This document shows positions 6,725 through 14,968 of a stretch of 64,000 nucleotides of DNA, in pieces. Positions within the stretch are counted from its first letter, which is position 1. Each line of letters starts with the position of its first letter. Made by a program: the position numbers and the translations under genes. Origin of the DNA: Candidatus Freyarchaeota archaeon (lineage in GTDB: Archaea > Asgardarchaeota > Jordiarchaeia > Jordiarchaeales > Jordiarchaeaceae); the NCBI GenBank assembly GCA_030587365.1, contig JAUQZE010000002.1:1-64000 (forward strand). The letters run 5' to 3'. The notes beneath the pieces are model-generated. The model saw nothing but the letters and a program-made list of their open reading frames with translations, ran no database searches and was not told the origin of the DNA.

Positions 6725-8101
6725 TTAGGGTTGTTCCCAGCCATTGGGGTAGGAACCATACTTTTTAGATGCGTCTGCCCAGGCTTGATAGTTTTCCATG
6801 GGTATCCAGTAGTCACCCGGTCCAGGGTTCCAGTACTTGCTCTTCGGATCCTGACAAGCAATCTTGAATCTCTCTTTCTCATAGGCAGCAATGTCCTCAA
6901 GTTTAGCCGCCTTAATCTTATCCCAGTCTGGGAAGTCGAACCACATCTTATCATAGTGGAGAACTGTGTTAAGAGCGTCCTGTATTGGCCACACGTGGTC
7001 GCTGCCCACCAAATATGCGTATTTTCCGTGCGCCTGAAGTATGATGTCCACATGGCGTCGGAAGTCTCCACCGGTTATACAGGTTCCTCCCGGAGGCCAG
7101 TGGACCTCTTTGCACAGATCCACATGATATGGTATCAGGTCTGCGGTCATGTCTGTACCCATAGTGTTAAGACCATCGCAGAAGAACATTATGTCCGTGC
7201 CGGCATCCCTTACCGCTCTGTGGTGTCTGATGCAGAATCTGAGAGCCTCTCTCATACACATGTGATACCATTCAGGATTTCGCTTGTACATTATGGCCCT
7301 CTCTCGAATGCCTAGAGTTGGACCGATGCCTGCTCCGGCTGTGCCGATGGGACCTACACAGGTGTTTGTCATGAGGGGCATTACTCCCCAGAGCCCTGCC
7401 TTTCTGAGATACTCCTTAATAATCCTGATTTCCCATAACTGGTGGGCGTATGCTCCATAGTCCGCTTCTGGTACTTTGTGTGAGAGAAAGGGCGCAGTCC
7501 GGTACGGTAACCATGGAACCTTGAAGCCGGTCTCCATTGCTCCAGCGCTTCTACACACAGGAGCAGAGGTTTCCTTTAGGTAAACGTGTCCACCCCACTC
7601 GGCTTCGGAGTAAGTGATTTTGTGGGTGAATATGATGTCTGTAGCGAACTTCGCCACAGCCATGGTGGTTGCCAGTACGTGTAGCTTAGGATACCTGTGA
7701 AAGTCCACTCCCTTCAAAATTACACCATAGGCATCCAATAGTCTTGGGGCGTTGGTTGCAAGTGCGTAGTTGCCTCCCATTACGGGGCAGCGGTCTCTCT
7801 CAACGCCGTAGGCAGTAGCCCAGTATCTGTCTAGGGGTGTCATTTTTTCCTTGGCGATATTCTCATGCATCTTAAGCAAGATGCGCTCCATTATGACCTG
7901 CTCTTCCTCGGACCATTCGGGGGGTTTGAAGTCCCAGTACCAGTCGGGTATTTTCAGCTTCTCGTATATTTCCCATTCGCTGTAGGCGTAGTCGCACCAG
8001 GGAGCTGCCTTCTTCCCACCGGCTTCGGTTGGCTTCTCGGAGACGGTGGTGTATGGCTCGGGTTTCTTATACCAGGATAAGTATTCTTCACCTTCGGTCA
8101 T
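6725..8101 (-). CDS. Uroporphyrinogen-decarboxylase-fold corrinoid methyltransferase, copy B
   Basis: A 458-residue duplicate of the protein at 1267-2643, differing mostly by conservative changes. The TIM-barrel landmarks (AVRDAGTDIMFFCDGLN, VGSDHVWPIQDALN) are kept, and again the expected zinc-site HxC strand reads CITGGD. This gives a free cysteine but no histidine. The start ATG has GAGGTG eight bases upstream. The corrinoid gene ends 21 bp upstream, so the two are almost certainly co-transcribed. That makes copy B the best candidate for the partner methyltransferase of the corrinoid protein. Whether it methylates or demethylates the cobalamin cannot be told from sequence. Confidence 0.85.
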   Translation of the reverse strand: MTEGEEYLSWYKKPEPYTTVSEKPTEAGGKKAAPWCDYAYSEWEIYEKLKIPDWYWDFKPPEWSEEEQVIMERILLKMHENIAKEKMTPLDRYWATAYGVERDRCPVMGGNYALATNAPRLLDAYGVILKGVDFHRYPKLHVLATTMAVAKFATDIIFTHKITYSEAEWGGHVYLKETSAPVCRSAGAMETGFKVPWLPYRTAPFLSHKVPEADYGAYAHQLWEIRIIKEYLRKAGLWGVMPLMTNTCVGPIGTAGAGIGPTLGIRERAIMYKRNPEWYHMCMREALRFCIRHHRAVRDAGTDIMFFCDGLNTMGTDMTADLIPYHVDLCKEVHWPPGGTCITGGDFRRHVDIILQAHGKYAYLVGSDHVWPIQDALNTVLHYDKMWFDFPDWDKIKAAKLEDIAAYEKERFKIACQDPKSKYWNPGPGDYWIPMENYQAWADASKKYGSYPNGWEQP

Positions 8102-8122
8102 TTCTCCACACCTCTAACTTCT

Positions 8123-8770
8123 TTATTCAGCCTCTTCCATTAGTTCTGAGGCTAACTGTACTGCTGCTAAAGCATCTCTTGCAAAGTATGCACCTACAGA
8201 TTTAGCTAATTCGGGGCCTGTAGCCCATCCGCCGATCATGTATTTGACGGGAAGCTTCTCCTTATCGATCATTTCCTTCAATGTTTTTAATTTGTCCAGA
8301 CAGCCGGTAATCGCGGATGCTGCGCCGATTATGTCTGCTTTTTCTCTTTTAGCACCTTCGATGAACTTTGGTAAAGGTACATCTTCACCCAAGTCCGTGA
8401 CCGCCCAGCCAGCGGATTCAAACATTGAGATAACAACGGATTTTCCTATGGTGTGCAGGTCTCCCTCCACCATTCCAATAACCAGTTTTCCGGCCGCTTC
8501 CGCCTTTTCCGCTTTCAGGTGGGGCCTTATTACTCCTAGTACCGCCTGCATAGATTCGCCGCTCATCAGGAGGTCGGTGAGTGAGGCTCCTCCGAGTCCG
8601 GATGCGTACATTTCTCCGGCTTTGAGCATTCCCGGGGTGCATCCCTTGTTCAGTATGTCTATGGCGGATATTCCTTGTTTCAGTGCCTGCTTAGCAAGGT
8701 CCGCAGCGAGTAAGTCGTCACCATCTATTAATGCTTTGGATAACTTATCAAAAATTTCTTCTTTCGACAT
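8123..8770 (-). CDS. Methyl-carrying corrinoid protein (MtaC/MtbC type)
   Basis: A 215-residue corrinoid carrier with a helical cap (residues 1-90, including LNKGCTPGMLKAGEMYASG) and a Rossmann-type cobalamin domain. DLHTIG (104-109) supplies the lower axial ligand His106; the usual form is DxHDIG. GGWATG near residue 180 forms the nucleotide-loop pocket. The length equals that of MtaC/MtbC proteins. It lies between the fused chaperonin (96 bp upstream) and UroD copy B (21 bp downstream). A TATA box at 8834-8843 gives it its own promoter. Expected role: shuttling a methyl group from donor to MtrH-like or UroD-fold acceptor enzymes. Confidence 0.9.
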   Translation of the reverse strand: MSKEEIFDKLSKALIDGDDLLAADLAKQALKQGISAIDILNKGCTPGMLKAGEMYASGLGGASLTDLLMSGESMQAVLGVIRPHLKAEKAEAAGKLVIGMVEGDLHTIGKSVVISMFESAGWAVTDLGEDVPLPKFIEGAKREKADIIGAASAITGCLDKLKTLKEMIDKEKLPVKYMIGGWATGPELAKSVGAYFARDALAAVQLASELMEEAE

Positions 8771-8833
8771 ACTATCACTCGCTCAAAATTATTTTCAAAA
8801 AGAAACACATACTCTATTATATTTTATTTAACA

Positions 8834-8843
8834 GTTATATAAG
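8834..8843 (-). promoter_or_regulatory. TATA box for the corrinoid protein operon
   Basis: On the minus strand CTTATATAAC lies in the 96-bp gap between the fused chaperonin and the corrinoid gene. It is about 65 bases before the ATG, so transcription would start near 8810. The corrinoid-UroD-SCP2 genes can thus be expressed apart from the chaperonin. Confidence 0.45.
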
Positions 8844-8866
8844 TTTTTACTCAAATTTAGAGGATA

Positions 8867-11800
8867 TCACTTTTCGTTTAACGCCTTTTCGGATTTATCC
8901 GCCGTTATTTTTTCTTTTTCTAATATTACCTCATCTATTCTCAGAATAGTTTCGGCTATCTCATTTGCTGACTTAATCAGATGTGTCTTGAGGCTTAACG
9001 GTTCTAAAACTTTTAGAGTCATAATGTTCTCTAGTTTTCCCTTATCGCTGATTCCGGCCCATACATTTTGGGGGTTTTCGTGCAGAGCCTTGAGCTCAGC
9101 CAAAGTTTCCAATGGATTCAATCCAGAGTTTTCCGCTAGGGTTTTGGGTATTGATTCAAGAGCCTTTGCGTATTTCTCTACTGCTAGTTGTTCTCTTCTA
9201 GAAAAATTCTTTGCATATCTTTTGATCTCTTTGGCAAGTTCTATTTCCACCGCCCCGCCTCCCGCGACTACTTTACCTTCCATAATTACAGCCTTTAAAA
9301 CTTTTAACACGCTACGGAATACTCTCTCCGCTTCACTCAGTATATCCTCGGTGCCCCCCCTGATTATAATACTGGCGCATCTTACCCCTGAACAGTTAAC
9401 GAAAACGAGTTTCTTCTCACCGATTCTTCTTTCCTCAACAATTTCCGCAATTCCAAGATTCTCCTCTCTCAAATCATTTAGGTCGGTTACGATTTTTCCC
9501 CCGGTTGCTTCAGATATTATTTTGAGATCCATGCTTGGTAGCTGAGCAACAGTTAAAATCCCGGATTCCGTGAGAAAATGTGCTGTTAAGTCATCAACGA
9601 CTTTTGTACATAAGACAACATTGGCTCCCCCACTCTCTATCTTCTTCACCATATCCCTCGCCAACTCGTTTAGAGTGTCTAGATGAACTTTATAATCATC
9701 GGAGCTTCGGATACGAATCTCCAGCTCTCTTCTAAAAATCTGTTGGGAGACCCTCAACCAACAATCCAGCAATGCGATCCTGGCTTGTTCAACTCTTTTT
9801 GGCATCTTGGGGTTGATGATTTCTCTTTCCAGAATAACTCCCGGGAAGAGTTCACTTTCATTAAGGCTTTTCCCCTTTTCTTTCAATATCTTGATTTTTC
9901 CAGTATCAATAGTGGGGGTTTTCTTTTCTTCTGCTACGCTGTTTATTGCTCTTACAGCCATTTCAGCGAATAACTCTTTTCCATCAGCGATTTTCCCGCC
10001 TATAGTTGTTAGGGCGACTTTTTTCAGAGTTTCAGAATCCTCGTGGCCTATGGTTAGTGCCATGTTGTTTAAAAGTTCCAAAACTTTTTTGGTCGCTTCT
10101 TTGTAACCGTTTATAATCACCGTGGGGTGTACTTTCTGGCTCAACAGTTCCTCGGCGTTCTTCAGCAGCTCTCCTGCTAGGATAACGCTGGCTTTCGTCC
10201 CATCACCTATGTATTTACTCTGAGCTTCTGTGAGGTCGACTAACATTTTTGCTGCGGGATGCTTAAGGTACATGAACCCAAGAATAGTTGCCCCATCACT
10301 GGTATATTTTAGGCCTCCTATGTTGTCTATGAGGAGTTTGCTTCTTCCTCGGGGACCAAAGCAGGGTTTTACTGCGTCAGCGATGACACTAAAAGCCGAT
10401 ATATTGTTGAGAGTGGTTTCGAAAACTTTTTCCCGCGTCTTGATTTCCTTTAGGGGACGCATATAATCCAGCTTTTCCGACTCTTCAAGTTCTTCGGCTG
10501 CAAATATATCATCTATTCTGAGAATCATTATTGCAGCCTCGTAGGCAGATTTTATAGCTTGGGTTTTCACAATGAAGGGTTCGTAGACTCCGAGACTCCT
10601 TAGATCTTTGATTTCCCCATCAGTTACATCTATGCCGACATAGGTTTCTCCTGAACCGTGTCTCCTTCTCAGCTCTGAGATCTTGGTCAATGCGTCAAGA
10701 CCCAAATTTTTGGCAAGCAAAGAGGTTAACGCTTCTAGAGATTCTGCGAAAGCCGTCCATGCCAATTGTTCTTTTCCGTTTCCTTGGGTGGTGGTTCTGA
10801 TTCTTTTCGAGGTTTCAGTTTCTGAGGCTCCCCCACCCACTAGTATCAGGGGGTTCTCGACCACATCCTTTACTGCACAAACTGCGTCATGAACTGCTCT
10901 TTCCACCTCATCCAGAATGCTTTGGGCTCCTCCCCTCAGAAGAACCGTCAAGGTGAATGGGTTTTCACACTGCTCAACGAGTATTATTCTTTCTTCTCCG
11001 AATTCCTTTTCTCGGACAACACCTGCGTATCCCAGATCTTCTGGTTTAAGGTCGTTAATATCCGCTACGAGTTTGCCGCCTGTTGCTGAAGCAGCGTTTT
11101 GGATATTAGCATTTCCCACCCACTCAGCACCGAGAATTCCTCTACTAGCCAAGTGGTACTGGGCGAGGTCGTCGATTCCTTTTTCGGAGAAGACAACGTT
11201 CACACTCAGTTCTGACAGTTTCTCAACCATTTGTTTTATTATTGCTTCTTCTTCTTCCAAAAAATCTTTTATTCGCTCTGGATTCTCTATTAGAATTTTG
11301 GTATCGAATTCGGTTTTTTCAATTTCCAGAGGGCACTTAATAAGAGCTATTCTTGCGTTTTCAACACTTTTCGGCATTTCCTTATGGGCGGCTTCCTTAT
11401 TTAATACCACGCCCTTAACCAACTCGCTGTCTGCAACTACGCCCCCCAATTTCTTTTCAATTACGATTTTTTGAACATCAACAAAACGCTTTTCACCAAC
11501 ATTTTTTGAAACGTGTAAGACAGCATCCACAACCATTTTCGAAAGAAATTCACACAGCTCTAAGGTGAGCTTACCCATCATAGCATTGACTGCTACTTTT
11601 TTCAGCATCTCCCTATTGGTTGGATCAATTAGGATGGCAATTTCTTCAAGAATCCTTAAGACCTCTTTGAAGGCCCTTGAGTATCCCCGTATTAGGGTTG
11701 TAGGATGAATTCCTTTATCAAGCAGTTGTTCAGCCCTGCTCAGAAGCTCACTGGCAAGAATCACCGTTGTCTTTGTTCCATCCCCAACCTCCAGGTCTTG

Positions 11801-12040
11801 CGTCTCGGCGGCGTCCTTAAGAACCTTGACTGCAGGGTGACCTCCCCCCACCTTATTCAAAATAGTAAAACCGTCCCTTGTTATCGTAACGTCCCCTTTT
11901 TCATCAACAATAAGTTTATTCATGCCGGTGGGGCCAAAGGAACTCTTAATGAAATCCGCTAAGGTTTTGACTGCGACGATACTCTCTCGTAGAGAAGACA
12001 AGTCCTCTGAAGAATTATAGGAATAGTTATCTCCAGACAA
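8867..12040 (-). CDS. Two group II chaperonin subunits fused in one polypeptide
   Basis: One uninterrupted frame of 1057 residues encodes two full thermosome-type subunits joined near residue 530. Normal subunits are about 540-560 residues. Each half has equatorial, intermediate and apical parts. First half: FGPTGMNKLIV (35-45), RDGFTIL, VGDGTKT (85-91), a D in VHDAV before GGGASE, and VKTQAIKSA. Second half: FGPRGRSKLLI, SDGATIL, IGDGTKA and GGGAVEIEL. There the position of the catalytic aspartate (Asp386 of the methanococcal chaperonin) reads FRSVL, with serine. The second half may therefore bind but not hydrolyse ATP. TTG start. Located upstream of the corrinoid operon. Likely builds mixed rings in which each fused chain fills two positions; this is inference. 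Confidence 0.9.
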   Translation of the reverse strand: MSGDNYSYNSSEDLSSLRESIVAVKTLADFIKSSFGPTGMNKLIVDEKGDVTITRDGFTILNKVGGGHPAVKVLKDAAETQDLEVGDGTKTTVILASELLSRAEQLLDKGIHPTTLIRGYSRAFKEVLRILEEIAILIDPTNREMLKKVAVNAMMGKLTLELCEFLSKMVVDAVLHVSKNVGEKRFVDVQKIVIEKKLGGVVADSELVKGVVLNKEAAHKEMPKSVENARIALIKCPLEIEKTEFDTKILIENPERIKDFLEEEEAIIKQMVEKLSELSVNVVFSEKGIDDLAQYHLASRGILGAEWVGNANIQNAASATGGKLVADINDLKPEDLGYAGVVREKEFGEERIILVEQCENPFTLTVLLRGGAQSILDEVERAVHDAVCAVKDVVENPLILVGGGASETETSKRIRTTTQGNGKEQLAWTAFAESLEALTSLLAKNLGLDALTKISELRRRHGSGETYVGIDVTDGEIKDLRSLGVYEPFIVKTQAIKSAYEAAIMILRIDDIFAAEELEESEKLDYMRPLKEIKTREKVFETTLNNISAFSVIADAVKPCFGPRGRSKLLIDNIGGLKYTSDGATILGFMYLKHPAAKMLVDLTEAQSKYIGDGTKASVILAGELLKNAEELLSQKVHPTVIINGYKEATKKVLELLNNMALTIGHEDSETLKKVALTTIGGKIADGKELFAEMAVRAINSVAEEKKTPTIDTGKIKILKEKGKSLNESELFPGVILEREIINPKMPKRVEQARIALLDCWLRVSQQIFRRELEIRIRSSDDYKVHLDTLNELARDMVKKIESGGANVVLCTKVVDDLTAHFLTESGILTVAQLPSMDLKIISEATGGKIVTDLNDLREENLGIAEIVEERRIGEKKLVFVNCSGVRCASIIIRGGTEDILSEAERVFRSVLKVLKAVIMEGKVVAGGGAVEIELAKEIKRYAKNFSRREQLAVEKYAKALESIPKTLAENSGLNPLETLAELKALHENPQNVWAGISDKGKLENIMTLKVLEPLSLKTHLIKSANEIAETILRIDEVILEKEKITADKSEKALNEK

Positions 12041-12404
12041 TTCGAGTCCCTTAGAATAAAAAATTCTTCTTACTGCTTGTAAAAAATTTGTAGATTTTCA
12101 GTTGAGGCATACTAAGTTTCTATACAGATTAATATTTTGTCCGACCCTTTCATTATATTTTATGGATTGCCTAGAAGTTTTGCACTGTTCTCATATTCTA
12201 TGGTTGAGATTTTCGCAATCACATAATAAAAATTAATAAGCTAAAATAATAACAAGTTCATATTCTACTACTCTATACGATTTAGAATCGCACAAACACA
12301 AAAAACGTGGATTAACAAACGAGCTTAGGTCGGATGGAAGACCCATTAACTCACTCTGATAACCGAGTGCAAGACCGTGAATGTTGAAAAGTGAGGTGTA
12401 CGAT
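12041..12404. other. Divergent spacer between fused chaperonin and mtrH
   Basis: About 360 bp with no convincing gene. It must carry promoters for the minus-strand chaperonin and plus-strand mtrH operon. ATAAAATATAAT on the minus strand near 12155-12166 resembles a TATA box but is over 100 bases from the chaperonin start. GAGGTG at 12393-12398 is the mtrH ribosome site. No clear operator was seen. Confidence 0.35.
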
Positions 12405-13325
12405 GTGTTTGCTTTTGAAAAGGAACAAAAGGTTTGGGACATTAATGGTGTAAAAATCGGTGGCCAACCGGGTGCTTATCCCACAGTATTGATCGGAAGC
12501 ATTTTTTATGATAAACACAAAATTGTTTCAGACCGTCAAAAGGGAATATTCGATAAGAAAAAGGCGGAAGAGCTAATCAACAAGCAGGATGAGATGTCCG
12601 ATAAAACCGGGAACCCCTGCATATTGGATATTGTGGGGGATACCGCGGAAGCTCTCGAAAAACACATTGATTTTGTGGCTTCAGTAACAAAGGCTCCCTT
12701 TCTCGTGGACAGCACTCTTCCAGACGCTCGTCTGGCGGCGATTAAATACGCTGTTGAAGCGGGATTAGTTGAGCGGGCTATCTACAATTCGATAGACGTG
12801 CACTCCAAAGAGAGTGAACTTAACACTCTTAAAGAACTCGGTGTAAAATCCAGCATGATACTCGTGTTTAGCCCCAAGGCTTTGATGCCGGAAGGCCGAA
12901 TAGAGTTGTTAAAGGGTGCTGGCGGTGAGAAGGGATTAATCCAAAAGGCGCAGGAGGCGGGAATCAAAAACATGCTTGTGGACACCGCGGTGCTTGACGT
13001 TGTGAGCATATCCTTCGCAGCGCAAACCATATACTCAGTGAAAAACGAGTTCGGACTTCCTTCAGGATGCGGCCCCGCAAACGCCATTACTGCCTGGAAA
13101 AAGATCAAAAAAGAATTCCCACCAGCCTCGTATAAGGCGTGCATATCCGGCTCTGTACTGGTAACGGCTATGGTGGGTGCAGACTTTGCCTTATACGGTC
13201 CCATTGAGGAGGCTGAATCAGTTTTCCCCGCCTGTGCTATGGTCAACGGTCTTGTAGCATACTATAACAAAAGAAAATATCGGATAAGACAGGAGCCTTC
13301 GCATCCTTTAAACAAAATATTCTAG
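12405..13325 (+). CDS. mtrH: MtrH-like methyl-tetrahydropterin:corrinoid methyltransferase
   Basis: A 306-residue protein opening VFAFEKEQKVWDINGVKIGG, the standard MtrH beginning, and containing VDSTLPDARLAAIKYAVEAG and the TAVLDVVSISFA strand of the pterin-binding barrel. The start is GTG 12405, because GAGGTG lies six bases before it and because homologues begin there; an ATG at 12381 would add eight residues containing the ribosome site. MtrH moves methyl groups between tetrahydromethanopterin and a corrinoid. The other Mtr subunits (A-G) are absent here, so it probably works with the soluble corrinoid protein at 8123-8770. It heads an operon with dsrE/F/H-like genes. Confidence 0.9.
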   Translation: MFAFEKEQKVWDINGVKIGGQPGAYPTVLIGSIFYDKHKIVSDRQKGIFDKKKAEELINKQDEMSDKTGNPCILDIVGDTAEALEKHIDFVASVTKAPFLVDSTLPDARLAAIKYAVEAGLVERAIYNSIDVHSKESELNTLKELGVKSSMILVFSPKALMPEGRIELLKGAGGEKGLIQKAQEAGIKNMLVDTAVLDVVSISFAAQTIYSVKNEFGLPSGCGPANAITAWKKIKKEFPPASYKACISGSVLVTAMVGADFALYGPIEEAESVFPACAMVNGLVAYYNKRKYRIRQEPSHPLNKIF

Positions 13326-13366
13326 GTAAAGATAGGCAGAATATAGTCCAAATGTGTGGTGATTGA

Positions 13367-13723
13367 ATGGGTAAAGTAGCAATTTTACTATTCACTACTC
13401 CTCTACAGTTTCAGAATTCGGATACCGCGATTGAGTTTATAAACGCGGCTCTTGAGAAGGGACACGAGGTAACTGTTATCGGTATGGGAGACGGTGTTTA
13501 TAATGCTGCCAAATTTTTGATCGTGGAGGATATGCCCTCTCCTGTGGGCAGGTTTAAGGAACTGAGTGAGAAAGGAGTGAAGTTCGTTAACTGCTTCCCT
13601 TGTTGCACCGCTCGTGGACTAAAACCCGAGACAGACTTCATTCCCAGTGCTTCCATAGAGAGCACAACCACAGTCCTGGAAATCATGAGGGATGCAGACC
13701 GATTTTTCGCTATTACGATATAG
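13367..13723 (+). CDS. DsrE-family sulfur-carrier-like protein
   Basis: A 118-residue DsrE/TusD-fold protein starting MGKVAILLFTTPLQFQNSDT. The family's first-strand-and-helix unit is followed by VIGMGDGVYNAA and a cysteine cluster CFPCC near residues 76-80, where DsrE/TusD carry the persulfide cysteine. ATG start. It is 41 bp after mtrH and 16 bp before the DsrF-like gene. DsrEFH proteins relay sulfane sulfur in sulfur oxidation or tRNA thiolation. Next to a methyl-transfer system the role may instead concern methyl-sulfur compounds or persulfide handling (inference). Confidence 0.75.
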   Translation: MGKVAILLFTTPLQFQNSDTAIEFINAALEKGHEVTVIGMGDGVYNAAKFLIVEDMPSPVGRFKELSEKGVKFVNCFPCCTARGLKPETDFIPSASIESTTTVLEIMRDADRFFAITI

Positions 13724-13739
13724 GGAGGGAGATAATGCG

Positions 13740-14096
13740 ATGAAATTGCTGCTTATAATTAGGAAGCCTCCGTTTGGCTGGATACATATTGTTGAAGCCG
13801 TCCGATTAGCAGCCGCGGCAGGGTCTCTCACAATTCCGGTAACTCTTCTTTTCATAGACGACGGCGTTTACTGTCCCATGAAGAATCAGTTTCCAAAAGC
13901 TATCGGATACTCAGCCATAGACCGGTTTCTTAAAATGTTACAGAATTTCGAGTCCAAATTATATGTGGTTAAAGAATCGCTTGATGAGAGGGGTCTCACT
14001 ATAGATGATTTAATTCCCGGCCTTCCCATTGAAAGTATCGTTCAGAGTGATGTAGCGAAAATTATTGCTGAAAATGATATCGCAATGGCTTTCTGA
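13740..14096 (+). CDS. DsrF/TusC-like protein
   Basis: A 118-residue protein starting MKLLLIIRKPPFGWIHIVEA, matching the DsrF/TusC opening, with LFIDDGVYCPMKNQ in mid-protein. The ATG at 13740 was chosen because GGGAGGGAG lies just upstream; the longer open frame from 13692 overlaps the previous gene. It sits between DsrE-like and DsrH-like genes in the standard E-F-H order. One cysteine (about residue 43) is present. Confidence 0.7.
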   Translation: MKLLLIIRKPPFGWIHIVEAVRLAAAAGSLTIPVTLLFIDDGVYCPMKNQFPKAIGYSAIDRFLKMLQNFESKLYVVKESLDERGLTIDDLIPGLPIESIVQSDVAKIIAENDIAMAF

Positions 14097-14105
14097 GGGA
14101 GATGA

Positions 14106-14450
14106 ATGAAGATGGCAACATTAATACTCGTATCCAAGTCGCCTTATATCACGAAGGATAACGTGTATGCGTTTGAAGCGTCCTTAAATTTGAAGAATAT
14201 GGACGAAGAAGTCGGTGTGATGTTAATACAGGATGCGGTGCTTAGCGCAATTCAGGGACAGAAGGGACAAATAGAAGAACTTCTGAAAACCGCCCTCGAC
14301 GCAGGCGTTAATGTGTACGTTTTGAAACCAGATGCTGCAGCTAGAGGAATTCCTGAGGAAAGAATGATAGAAGGAGTACAGCTGGTGGATTACGGAGGAT
14401 GGGTTGACCTCACTATGGAGAAATACCAGAAAATTGTGAGTTGGACATAA
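14106..14450 (+). CDS. DsrH/TusB-like protein lacking cysteine
   Basis: A 114-residue protein with the DsrH/TusB pattern: a hydrophobic first strand (ATLILVSKSPY), then GVMLIQDAVLSAIQGQKGQ and a C-terminal VDYGGWVDLTMEKYQKIVSW that matches the family tail. It has no cysteine at all, although classical DsrH has one near its loop. It may therefore be a structural rather than sulfur-binding subunit. It follows the DsrF-like gene by nine bases, with GGGAGATG overlapping the gap, and precedes an FMN-binding protein. Confidence 0.7.
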   Translation: MKMATLILVSKSPYITKDNVYAFEASLNLKNMDEEVGVMLIQDAVLSAIQGQKGQIEELLKTALDAGVNVYVLKPDAAARGIPEERMIEGVQLVDYGGWVDLTMEKYQKIVSWT

Positions 14451-14494
14451 AAATCTTTAAACCTAATGTTTATGTAAAGTAGAGGTTCGCCGCT

Positions 14495-14911
14495 GTGGTT
14501 AAAATCCCAAGAGAGATAGCCAATCTTTTTAACGACCCGGAATCGGTAAAGGTTCTAGTAACACTGAACGAGTCTAATGTCCCTCACTGTGTTCCTATAG
14601 GCTCCCTTTCAATTCCATCCCCTGACATTATAGCATTCGCCGTAATCATGGCCGAGGAAACGCACAAAAATTTGCTGAATAACCCCGATAAAATAGTGAC
14701 CACCACCGCGGTTAAGGGTTCTTTGAGCTATCAGATAAAGGCGAAACCAAAGGAGTACTTAACCGAAGGAGTGGCGTTTGATGCCTTCAAACAGAGATTC
14801 GGAATCATAATCATGGACTCAGGACTGGAAGTTAAGGGAGTTTGGTTTTTAGAGCCCTTAGAGATCTACAATCAATCAGTAGGCCCTGAAGCAGGCGAAA
14901 GAACAGCATAA
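14495..14911 (+). CDS. Pyridoxamine-phosphate-oxidase-like FMN-binding protein
   Basis: A 138-residue split-barrel flavoprotein: MVKIPREIANLFNDPESVKV, then VLVTLNESNVPHCVPIGSL and VIMAEETHKNLLNNPD, the usual N-terminal two strands of PNPOx-like proteins. GTG start behind GAGGTT. It sits between the DsrH-like and chaperonin genes in the mtrH operon. Proteins of this fold bind FMN or F420 and carry out small redox reactions, so a reductant role for the corrinoid or sulfur carrier is possible. Substrate not deducible. Confidence 0.65.
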   Translation: MVKIPREIANLFNDPESVKVLVTLNESNVPHCVPIGSLSIPSPDIIAFAVIMAEETHKNLLNNPDKIVTTTAVKGSLSYQIKAKPKEYLTEGVAFDAFKQRFGIIIMDSGLEVKGVWFLEPLEIYNQSVGPEAGERTA

Positions 14912-14968
14912 GTGAGTCCTTCGTCCTCTATATTCCATTGAGGTAAGAATTTGGGAAAGTGAGAGCTT

